Part shown: positions 37,070 to 47,535 of the stretch, piece by piece
Layout of the letters: each line of letters begins with the position of its first letter
Numbering within the stretch: the stretch's first letter is position 1
Source of the DNA: Coffea arabica
Taxonomy: Eukaryota > Streptophyta > Magnoliopsida > Gentianales > Rubiaceae
NCBI RefSeq assembly: GCF_036785885.1
Contig: NC_092329.1
Coordinates: 8,060,001-8,124,000, forward strand
DNA length: 64,000 bases
Direction: 5' to 3'
The notes under the pieces: model-generated
What the model saw: the letters and a program-made list of their open reading frames with translations, nothing else
The model's database searches: none
What the model was told of the DNA's origin: nothing
Program-made: the position numbers and the translations under genes

Positions 37070-38970
37070 ATTTTGTTCCACCATGTTAAAATAGACTTTT
37101 CAGCCAGACAACGTACTGAAGCTTAATTGTGTATTCAACTATTTAATCTTGTCTAGCCTGCATCACAAAACTTGTTTGTCTTAATGAGAAAAGTCGACTT
37201 AGGGTGTATAAATATATTTTAGGCCAGTTCCAGGTACTGCACTAAAATTCATTATTTGTATGTGTATCTTCAATCAAATTCTCCATACGTTGCTATTTTT
37301 CACCTCAGCGTGTACTAAGTGTTTCAAGTAATCCATGAAAGACGTTCTAAAGTGAGGGTAATTCAAGATTGTAAAGAGACGTTCTATTTTGTGAAGAGAT
37401 CTCCAAAAGCTACCTCACAGGAATAGAGATTCCCTTTGTAGAGGCGAAATCTTTGTTCTATGTGCCAATTTAGCATCTTTTTTACTGACCAGGAATCAGA
37501 AGAAATGCTTGTTGTTACAGTTAGATTCACTGCTTAGACAAATTAAATAGCTCCTTCTGTTTTAACGAGTTTGGTCCTGATTTGTCCTCTATAGATTTCC
37601 TTTGCTTCTCTCGAATCGTTCAGACTATCTGTTGAAGTTTCAGATATATGAAAAGCGAGCGACACGGATGCATAATGTTAAAGAGTTGGACTTTCTCCTC
37701 TTTTGTCTCTACTCGTTGACAAGGAAACAGGTATGATGGAAAACACTGAGGTTTAATTTTATATTTTAAGTTCTTCACCTGTTTCTACCGACAAAGCTGC
37801 TGCAGCTTCAAAAACCCTGCAAAAACTACAATAATGTAAAGTTTGCTGTTAGATCGTTGGTGTCCATTCTCCTCTAGAATCCATTCTCGGGACGGACCTT
37901 AGGCAATGGTCAGCCAAGTATAAGAACTTGGCCCTTATGGTGTCTAATCACACGGCTTTGGATCCTCACAGGTCCCCCCTCCTAATGTAATGTACAGAGA
38001 GAGACAGAAACGAAAACAAACACAGTAGTGATAACACCTGCACATAAAACATCAATCATCTTCCTCTGTACAAAATTTACGTACAAATTGACCATTAGAC
38101 TGTGTCTCATCTTATGTGACGACAAAATCAGCTGCTGTGCCCATAATAAGATTGCTTACTCACAGGCATTTTGTATTTTTTGGCTCAGAGAATGTTCTAA
38201 CTTGTTAATAATACATTTTTTTTTATTTTTTTTGGTCCAGCTGAACATGTTGACAAAATGTGGTCTGAATGGAACTAATATAATTGTTTTTTTCTTTTTG
38301 AGTTTCAACCTTCTCTGGTCTGAAGGCATCTATAGTTGGTAAGATGGATGGATGAATCAAACTGCATTTATTAATTTGTCTGTAACATGGCATTTCGCTC
38401 TCAATCTCAATATGCATACATTTTTTCACAAAACAGGCTACGCCATTAGCAGAGACAATAGTGGTAGCAGACAATACCCATATAAATATATATATGTATG
38501 TACGTGTCAGGTTGGCAACCTCATACACAAACAAGGTTCAACAGTCATTTGCATTGGCCAAAAAAATATATATGTATATATTTCATCTTAAAACATTTTC
38601 ATGGATTAAGTTTAATCTTCCAAGTTGGTTTGGCAACTGATCAAGATGTATGGATCATAACAGAACTGACGCATGCCTTCTGCTTCAGAGTGAAATAAGT
38701 GGCGTATTAATGGTCATCCCCAATAATTAGTGGGACTGTGTAAAATAAACTGATATAGTTTGTGCTGCTATGAACGCTATCTGCTGCCAAATATTTATGT
38801 ATACAGGGACCATATATAGATAACTAGACAGTCTTGTTTTTGTATTTTTTTTTTTCAAAAAAGTTTTTCTCTATAGAAGATTGGAAGAAAGTAAAATTAA
38901 GATATTAGTTGAGTTTAAAGTCCCACCCCCCATTTGACAAGACTTGTCATGTTTGTTACAGGTGAACAAA

Positions 38971-39249
38971 ATGGCCATTGGATTCAGACTATTCTATTGC
39001 TGTTTTATTTTTGTTTTTAGTTTTCTACTTCTTTATGATGAATTAGACTTTTCTACAGCTGCAAAGATAAATTTCAACATGGTTGATGGAGACCACACAA
39101 AAACTGATTCTCATAAAGTAAAACTGAATCTCATTATGAATCAATGCAACTGTCTGTCCCCAAGCAAGATGAACTTTATCTGCGACATTCTACGCACCCT
39201 CGCAATGAAGACAAAAAAACAAAGGGTTATTATCACTTTACTCCTTTAA
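38971..39249 (+). CDS. Doubtful small ORF with signal-peptide-like start
   Basis: The ATG at 38971 opens a 92-residue frame that begins with a strongly hydrophobic segment (about residues 5-20) much like a signal peptide. A short polar region with acidic and His residues follows. The last eight or so codons lie inside a MITE, so the reading frame ends within transposon sequence. A possible splice donor follows the codons for DSHK at about 39117. I see no known peptide-hormone motif. It may be a chance frame or a gene truncated by the insertion. Confidence 0.2.
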   Translation: MAIGFRLFYCCFIFVFSFLLLYDELDFSTAAKINFNMVDGDHTKTDSHKVKLNLIMNQCNCLSPSKMNFICDILRTLAMKTKKQRVIITLLL

Positions 39250-39837
39250 ATTACATCCTTACTGTCAGTTTACTCCCTAGCGTTATTTTTTAATCACTTC
39301 ATCCCTATAAGTAATTCAACTCAACATGTTAATAAATTTTGGACAAAAATACTCTTTTACTCTATAGCATTACTACATTATTATTATCTTTTTAAATTAT
39401 AGTGATACAATCGCTTTAATTCTTAATATTATTTTCTAGGCATTTTACCTCATCGTTAATCTAACTAGTATGGTAAAAAAAATTTAAATATATTTACCCT
39501 TTTATATATAATTAAAAATAAAAAAAGTTGAAATGGTTATTCTTCCTTTTTTTTTCACTTTAAGAGATCCAAAAACATAGAAATAAACAAGTTTTCTCAA
39601 ATTTCTTTTTTCACACTTATTAATATTAGGAAAAGAAAAAGAGATAGGAAAGAAGGAGATAGAAAATTAGATTTTGGTAAAAAATAATAATAATAAAGAA
39701 GAGTCTAACATTATCGTATTACTTTAAGATTGTCGAGATTATGATTGGAATTTGATAGTAACCAAAAAAGTGAAATAATTTTAAAATAATAAAAGTATTT
39801 AATTCTTTTTTATTTGTATTTTTTAAAAAATGAATTG

Positions 39838-39875
<38 letters not shown>

Positions 39876-40274
39876 TTTTTTCAATATTAATAAGATTGTC
39901 AAGAAGAAAGAGATTAATACTTTGATTTTTTTTTCTTGATACTAAAAAGGAAAAGAGCCGGTCTAAATTTTTTATTATTTTTATTATACAAAGAGGATGG
40001 TACTTTCTTCTAAAGTTTTTTTAACTTGTTAAGTTGGTTTAATGGTGGGATAAATTGTCTAAAAAATAACTCTAAATGGTAAATTGATAATAAGACTATA
40101 GTTTATAGGCGTAAAGTGATAATAATTTTAAGAACTAAACATGTCTTTTCATTTTAATTAACAAATTCCGTTAAATTTGATCGTTAGTTTTGAGGGTAGA
40201 GAGATTAAAAGATAACGTTAATGAGGAAATTAATAGTGGCACCGAACATTAAGAGGGTAAAGTGATAATAACCC
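39224..40274. mobile_element. 1.05-kb MITE with GGGTTATTATCACTTTA termini
   Basis: The left end GGGTTATTATCACTTTACTC is matched by an inverted right end (GGGTAAAGTGATAATAACCC as read on the plus strand). The flanking eight bases, AAAACAAA and AAAACATA, match at 7 of 8 positions. The interior is AT-rich and non-coding, with a (CT)n microsatellite. Several internal copies of a related AAAGTGATAATAA-like motif occur, at about 40113-40126. Confidence 0.75.
39840..39873 (+). repeat. (CT)n microsatellite
   Basis: About 17 CT dinucleotides in an uninterrupted run inside the 39224-40274 MITE. Confidence 0.95.
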
Positions 40275-42027
40275 AAAACATAATTAATGACTACTTATAT
40301 TCTTTTCCTTTTCATCTATATGTGTGTAGGCGTTTTGGTCCTTAAATTTACGACCAAAAGTGAGCTTTCTTTTTTCCTTTTGCAATTCAAAAGAATTGCT
40401 AGGCGTTTGTCATCACTAATGATTGATTAGATCCTATTAATTAGTAGTATCTTCTAAGAAATGTGCTTGACATTTTCTAAAGTCAAAACTAAAACTGCCG
40501 CTCTCACATGTCTTCTTTGCTGTTTGTTCTCGACATGTATTTCACCAAACAGACAAATTAGCGCCTTGCAGCAATAAACATTGATAGAAACTTTGCCAAA
40601 AAAAAATTTATTTATTAGGACCATTAACCCCTTGTTTATATCATGAGGAGTTGATCTCCATTGTTTATATCATCAAATCTTGTCACCTAAAATTAGAAGC
40701 AATTTAAGTCGAAGATAAGGGGGACACGAAAGCGAAGTTTGAGGTCGAAGCACATGCATATTTACTTCAAACACGCAAGAGACAAAAAAAAAGTGTGGTG
40801 GTTAACCCCTTCAACAATCCTGTAGTGTTGGGAATAATTCTTGATGAACATGAGCCAAATTAGTTTCCACCAAAAAAAAAAAATGAACTAAATTAGTTAC
40901 CATTTATAACCATTTCGGAATAGTTAATCTCTTTTTCTATAAGAGAAAACCCTCTTGCATTGAAAGAAAATATATAGACAAAAACTGCAAATACATTGCC
41001 AAAATGGGTGAACTTGATCGATTTGCATTTGATCCCCTGCTCGCTCAAACTTGTGATTAAATGTCTTGAAATGGGTAAGTGGTACCACTTCCAAGCTGGT
41101 TTAATGAGAACAAAACTAGGCAAAAGAAACTGTGACATTACCCGAATTTGTTTAATGTTAATTATGGCACCGTACCTAAAATATAACAATAGATCAGAAA
41201 AGTATGTTGATTTGACTTGATGCAAGTGCCAAAAAATTTTAAGAAAACAATAATAAATTCTAGATTTTTTTTTTTTTTTAAAAAAGTGACAAATGTAATG
41301 AAGCTCTTTAGACCATTAATAGACTTCAGTTTAGCAAATCGATCATCGTTTTCCATTTAGGTGCACAAGTAGCATATGAATGAAAGTCGTGGATACGAGA
41401 TTGTACTCTTATGGGAAATCTTCTCGTCTATTTCCACTTTCTTGTAATAATTGTAAATTAAAGCAGGTTAGCTAATTTGCATGGTACTTCTGCACTTCTG
41501 TCCTCATAAACCCGGTTTTTTTTTTTTTTTTGTGTGGTTCCAATGTTCATGAACTCTGTACCGACGACGAGTCATTAAAGTTGAGATCTCAAGAATTAGA
41601 AATTTTAAATTCTAATCCTCTGGTCCCTTCCCCGCATCTTAAAATCCTACCATTCCCTTGCTAAAAAAAAAAGAACTCTATTAATTTCTGGGTAAATTGC
41701 TAAAATGCTCCTTCCCATGTTAATATATATATATATATATGTGTATATTAGGCCTTCATATTTAAAGCGAAGCATTTTGGTTTGCAATACATTTTCAAAT
41801 TATCATATCATTTTTATTAGAAATGTTTGGTTAGCATGTGCCTAATAAATATTGGTTAAGAGGGATCTCAGATGTTTGTTTTTTAACAAGAGTATTATCA
41901 ATTTGAAAAGTATCTAAATACATGAGTTGTGTACATCCATATGATAAGCTTAGTGTAAACCCATGCTTATCAATTTCGAAATCCCATCTCTCTCATCCTT
42001 CATTTACCAAATCTCATGCTTAGGTCG

Positions 42028-42573
42028 CTTGCAGATAGGGCTGTCAACGGGCCGGGTCCGGGCCGGAATTCATTATTCCGGACCCGGACCCGAATTACTA
42101 TGCCGGATCCGGATCCGACCCGTTTACCCGACGGGTCTTTTATTCTATGTTCCGGATCCGGATCCGGCGAGTCCCGGATCCGGATCCGGGTCTACCCGAA
42201 CAAATTTATCAAAATTTATAATTTCTAATAAAAATGAGAAAAATATATATTTGTAAACTAATTTCTAACTAATGCAAAAAAAAAACCAAATAAGAAAAGA
42301 AATCAAATTAACTTTATTAAAATACATCACCCTAATCAAATTATATTGATAAATATTAATTTTTTAAATTATTAATTCATTTATATCCGGATCCGGGTCT
42401 AATACGGGTCGGAATACTATATTCCGTATCCGACCCGTTTTTTTGTTTGACAAAACGGATCCGGATCCGGATCCGGGAAACGGAATTAAATCCCTACCCA
42501 TACCCGCAATAATTTCACGGATCCGGTCCGGATCCGGGTCTAGACCCGACCCGTTGACAGGCCTACTTGCAGA
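42028..42573. mobile_element. hAT-type MITE, GGATCCGG motif family
   Basis: The 530-bp body (42036-42565) is flanked by the perfect 8-bp duplication CTTGCAGA. The termini are TAGGGCTGTCAACGGGCCGG on the left and CCCGTTGACAGGCCTA on the right. Both ends hold many copies of GGATCCGGATCC-like sequence, and the middle is AT-rich. There is no coding capacity. Confidence 0.9.
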
Positions 42574-43183
42574 TAGCTGAGAGGCAAGAATTGGGGAAAA
42601 GATCTTTATTTGTGTTCAACTACTATATGGAAAAGTAAACCTAGCTTTTTTTCAACATGGAAAATCTTTTTATGCAATTATTTTTCTCATTTTTTGGCCC
42701 AATTGTCATGCTGTCACAGTGAGAAGGGTTAAATGCTCAAGGAACCTATTTTACCTCCTAGATTAATTCTGTGTGGGGTGGATATGACATATGGTGTTGG
42801 AAACACAGTTGACCATGTGATTTGGTACAAAACTCATAGATCCAATTGGTGCCCAGAAAACTATATATCATCTTTAAACCTAATAAAACCATTTCTTGAA
42901 CATTTGAGGATCATTTTAACAATTTTTCCCTTCATTAACTACCCAAAAGAATTTTCCCTTTCATTGGTGGCGTTTTGGGGGAGCAGTTTGGGTGTGAGGT
43001 TTTTCTTGGTAGTTCAACGAGTCTAGAAGCTATCTGTCTTCCATGCTTCTGCCCTCAAGCAATGATACTGTAGTGTTTGTCGTGGCAAACTCCAAAAGGA
43101 CAAAAACTTTCGGGACCATCTCACAAAATCTACCAAATACTTTTTAATCTGTAATTTTCTCGAGTACATGTGTGGGCATGTCT

Positions 43184-43809
43184 GTTGGAAGCTCTGTTTT
43201 CAGACTCGGACCGGACCGGCCGGTCGAACCGGTCGAACCGGAAACCGGCCAGGTAGCCGGTCCGAGTCACATTAGAAAACCGGAAATTTAAAATCCGGTC
43301 AAAGCCGGTCAAAAACCGGGTTTGACCGGGTTTGACCGGGAAAAAACCGGTTTTTCCGGTTCAACAGTAATTTTTTTTTAAAAAAATTCAAACTTTTTAA
43401 TATTATGTTTTGACCCCCTAAATTGTTAAAACTTATTGATATAGCTCAAATATTTGATACTTTATAAATATTGTCCTAAAATTTGATGTTATTTTTCAAT
43501 TAAATTCATAATTTTAATTCTAAACTTGTTAATATTTATTAAATAATATAAATTGCTACTTGATTGTTCTAATTTCTTTGTATTTTCTTGTTAAATATAT
43601 TTGAAACATCAAATATATATGAATATGCCTTTATTAATATCAATATATTATTAGATATTATATATATAATATTTTAATTTTTAAATAATTTTTATTTATG
43701 ACGTCATCCGGTTCGACCCCTATCGACCCCCGGTCGAACCCATTGACCCCTGACCCCTGACCTCGGCCGAGTCGCTATCCGGTCCGGTTCTGAAAACATA
43801 GGTTGGAAG
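43184..43809. mobile_element. hAT-type MITE, ACCGG motif family
   Basis: The 610-bp body (43192-43801) is flanked by the perfect 8-bp duplication GTTGGAAG. The termini are CTCTGTTTTCAGA on the left and TCTGAAAACATAG on the right. Arrays of ACCGG, CGGTCGAACC and GACCGGGTTT occupy both ends around a 300-bp AT-rich core. It lies about 400 bp upstream of the DUF4378 start codon. Confidence 0.9.
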
Positions 43810-44200
43810 AGAAAGATAGATAGAACCAACGATCTCTAGGCTATACAGCTTTAAGTGCAAAGATACCTTGTGATTCAAAGATTGCATGACAGAAAGGTTA
43901 GGTAACACATTTTATTGTTCTCCATTTCAATGCTCCCGTCCTTGGAAAACAAAGCTTCATATCTTCATTTATCTTCACTCATCCCCCAAATTCAACTCTC
44001 CGGCCTTATTTGAGTCTCCAATCTTCTCTTTGCTCCTCTCCTATTACTTGCTACCTTCCACTCCTGAACATGCTTTGTATAGTCCCATCCAAATATCCAA
44101 TACCAAAGCAGCAGCTGTTCTCTTTCCGCTTCTACTAGACAACTTTAAACAAGAGCATACACGATATAATCTTTAGCCAAAAGAAATCATTTACCTTCCC

Positions 44201-45443
44201 ATGATGTCTTCCATCATGTCCAAGCAGCTCGGAGACTTTCTCCAAGAACAACAGGAACCTTTCATCTTAGAGGTTTATCTTCTTGAAAGAGGTTACAGCT
44301 CCAGCAGTATAGGAACATGTTTGAAAAGGTCAGTCAGCTCTGGTTTAAGGAGAAACAGAAAATTCATCCCAAATTGTTCAAGAATCGTGAGAGCTCTATT
44401 TAGCAGAACTCTGACTGTTACTGAGGACCAGAAAGTCAGCAATATTTCTGGAATCAGAAGTGAAGGTGTTTGTGTCTCAGAGATGGACAACATCAAACAG
44501 GAAATGGCAGATGATGATAAATTTTCCTCCGCGAGCAGTGCAACAATGTTCAACTCTTGCTCAGAGAGTGATGGAGAAGATGCACATTACGCATGGAGAA
44601 AAGATGGCTTTTGGGGAATACCAGACTACTATCAAGCCATTAAAGATGAAAATGAGGTAGATTGGGACTCAATAATCACTGAATTCTTCATATCAAAACT
44701 CAGATGAGCCATTCTTGCTACTATAAAATTTCTAAATACTTCATTGATTCAGTTTGGTTGTCCTTGAAGCTAACAGGTTACCGCAGACCGAAGGTTTAGA
44801 TTGGAAAATGGCGAAGACGGCAAGCAGCTTAGCCCAGTTTCAGTTTTAGAACATACACAACCTGCTGATGGTTCACCATTTTGCAGAAGTTGGTCCTTTT
44901 ACTCGAACCTTGGTTTACATACAAGTGACCTTTTCTTGAAAATCTGACGTTTTGTACATATTTTTCTATTGGAAAACAGAAGATGGTGATGCTAGAAGAC
45001 ACAAGCAAATTTCGACTACAGTGTGTGCATGTAAATCAGAGAAGCCATTTTGTTCTGGTTTCGGTGAATTTTGCAAGCCTGATGCATCATCTCAATACGC
45101 GAAAAACAAGAAAGCAGTGCAAAAATCAAAACTACTTCTGTTTGACTGCGTTAGAGAAGTGGTGGAGAAGCACAAAAAGTACTACCCAGAAGGCCAACAA
45201 ATTCAACAAATTATGGGGCATCAGAAGCTCTGGGAGCTCATATGCCAAAACATATGGTTATGGAGCAAAGAATCAATTCATGAAACCAATACCACCCATC
45301 TACTACACCTTGATTTGTTATCTTCTGCTCAAGAATGGAGCAATTTTGAGCATCACAGGCAAGAAATAGGTATTCAGCTTGCAGATGCGATGCTAGAGGA
45401 TATCAGCTATGAGGTTATCACAGACATGACAAAGAATTCATGA
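44201..45443 (+). CDS. DUF4378-domain protein, 351 aa
   Basis: Plant-specific protein with a C-terminal DUF4378-like region. Exons are 44201-44656, 44777-44912 and 44980-45443; all phases agree. The N-terminus carries LGDFLQEQQEPFILEVYLLE, a block I associate with a group of short DUF4378 proteins. The middle is rich in Ser, Glu and Asp. Exon 2 contains LSPVSVLE, a motif common just before the DUF4378 domain. The domain itself runs from about 246 (LLLFDCVREVV) to 345, ending QEIGIQLADAMLEDISYEVITDM. DUF4378 is found in TON1-recruiting-motif proteins linked to cortical microtubules, but I see no certain TRM motifs beyond this, so the role is open. Either MetMet or Met6 could start; the first is taken. 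If intron 1 were retained the frame would stop at 44707. Confidence 0.82.
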
Positions 45444-47535
45444 ACGTATGTAGATCTCAGAAGGGTTGTACTCAGAATTTTGTGGTGATATGAACATTTG
45501 TACTCGAAAGCAGTTCAAATTATCCACAAGCTGTTTAGCAAATCAATTGTTAAAACATAAGATTTAACTGACGCACATACCATTTTCTAGAGCATCCATA
45601 CAAAGTTAGAAGTATTTATTTTCTGGTCAATGTCTCGCTTAATCAAAACTATGGCAGACATTGATGTTTGAACCGCCAAGAAATGGGCAAATCCTCCGAA
45701 GCCAAGATTATAAAAGCTACATTTACTACTGGCAAACATTTCATAACTTTTGTGTGAAGGATGGATGCTTTTGTCCCTACCACACGCGTTAATTTTTATT
45801 TAGGACCCGCCACAGTAATAATTCTAGCTATCCATTATAGCAGGACTGATGTCTTTTGACCTTTAGTTGTATTTTTCTTCCTGCTTTCTGTATAAACTTT
45901 TTCCGGACAGCAGATGGGTAATTTGGCGCAATTTGAATTCAAAAATTATACTCCTGAAAAATCACCGTGGAAGCTTAAAAAAATTCATGCCGCATGAGGA
46001 CACACTAGGCCTCGAAAAGTTTGTCAATTCTTCATAAAAAGGAAGCAAACTCGATTCAAATAAAAAAATGCTAAAAAAGTCTTTCTTCTCTGTGCCACCA
46101 CTTACCATTGAGCCCTACCATTATAATCAAGTAACTACCTACTATGCCCTACCACCATATGGAGTAAAGCATGCCTTTGTAAGAGATCCCATTTTCTTTT
46201 TCTTCACCTTTGCAAGAAATCCTACTATACCGAGTGCAGAAAAGAGTGCAATCCTGCAGTTCTACCCAAAAAAAAAAAAAAGAGGAGTGATTCTCGGGAC
46301 AATTTGCCATACAGTGGTTAATATGCAAGGCCTTCGAACCATAATCATGGATTTCTGGCGACAGTAGGGAACCAAATATCCAACCCCAGCACTGCCCAGT
46401 CACCCCCCTCCCCCCACCCCCAACCCAAAAAAAAAAGGGAAACAAACAAGAAGAAAACAAGTAATAATTCGCTTGAAGGGGGAAAAAATGAAGCAAGAGA
46501 AGACAAGGCCCAGTAAGAATGTGAATTTTCTACTCAATTACCAGGGGGAGTACCCGCGTATGGTTCGGGTTTAGTGCCTGTGATTACAGATGATTTTTCA
46601 CTGGACAAATAATAATGCATTCTGAAAAGAAATAATCATCAAATATGACAGAATTAATAATAGTACATTCTAATTACAGCACATGTACACTTTGCTTTAC
46701 CAATACTTTTACAATTTTACCATTTTCAAAAAAACCTCTACAGATATCAAAAATCACCCAAAAGCAGATATAAGTTGTTTCAAACAAAGGATTATCCTCT
46801 AACAGCTAGTTATAGCAACATGTTAATTACACAATGTATTAATATGTCTTTATGTTAATTGCACAACAAAAGCCACACTTCAATTAAACGTGTCTATAAC
46901 ACCATTTCAGTAATTATACTAACACATAAGCTTGTATGAGTTGTATTCGATACAAAAATGGGTGCAAAATAATTTCATATTTCAAAAATACCCAAATGCC
47001 TCCATAAATCAAAGCTTTAAATGTACCAAAATGAGGGCATTTTGATAAATATATCTAAACACATGCTACCCTCAGTTGTACCAAAAATTTTAAAAAAAAC
47101 TACACAACATTTCACAATTCCAAAAACCCTCTATCCATGCGATTGAAATTCAAACCCCCCTTGACCACAAATCATTCTTATATAGTACAAGGAAATGCAC
47201 AACAGATTTGTCATCAAACTAATTGCAATGACAAAGCGTCTTTAAAATTTATGAATAGACTTTGTTTCATATTTTGAAATCGTACACCGTTTTTCCGTCT
47301 GCAGCCCTAGTCAACCAAATAACAGCAAAATACACAGTAAAACTGGCAAAGAATACACATCACACGCTGTCATGACACTGCTCGATCTTCAAGAACACAC
47401 ACTAACTCCTAAATTGCCTGATTAAATTACTTGATCAACACAGACGTCCTTTCAGCATCTTAAGCGGGTATAGAGGTAGAAGAATAGTGCCCCATTTTCT
47501 TAAAAAACAGCTAGGTCTGATATGTTAATCTTATA
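45444..47535. other. Intergenic, two convergent 3' regions
   Basis: The region lies between the stop codons of the plus-strand DUF4378 gene and the minus-strand PRP40 gene. It contains the 3' UTRs of both and AT-rich spacer. A C-rich tract lies at 46402-46427 followed by an A run. I see no gene; the open frames at 46068 and 46149 are low-complexity. Confidence 0.6.

Larger units (their letters stand above)
37070..44200. other. Intergenic, repeat-rich
   Basis: The first few hundred bases are the kinesin 3' region. The gap holds a doubtful secreted-peptide ORF (38971), a 1-kb MITE (39224-40274), two hAT-type MITEs (42028-42573 and 43184-43809), a poly-T stretch near 41268-41279 and a short (TA)n run near 41725-41740. 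The last 390 bp is promoter and leader of the DUF4378 gene and contains a long open frame (43886-44176) that I do not consider a gene. Confidence 0.55.

Noticed and set aside
43886-44176. 96-codon frame before the DUF4378 gene
   Set aside because: It lies in the presumed promoter and leader, is low-complexity, and has no motif. It is probably chance.
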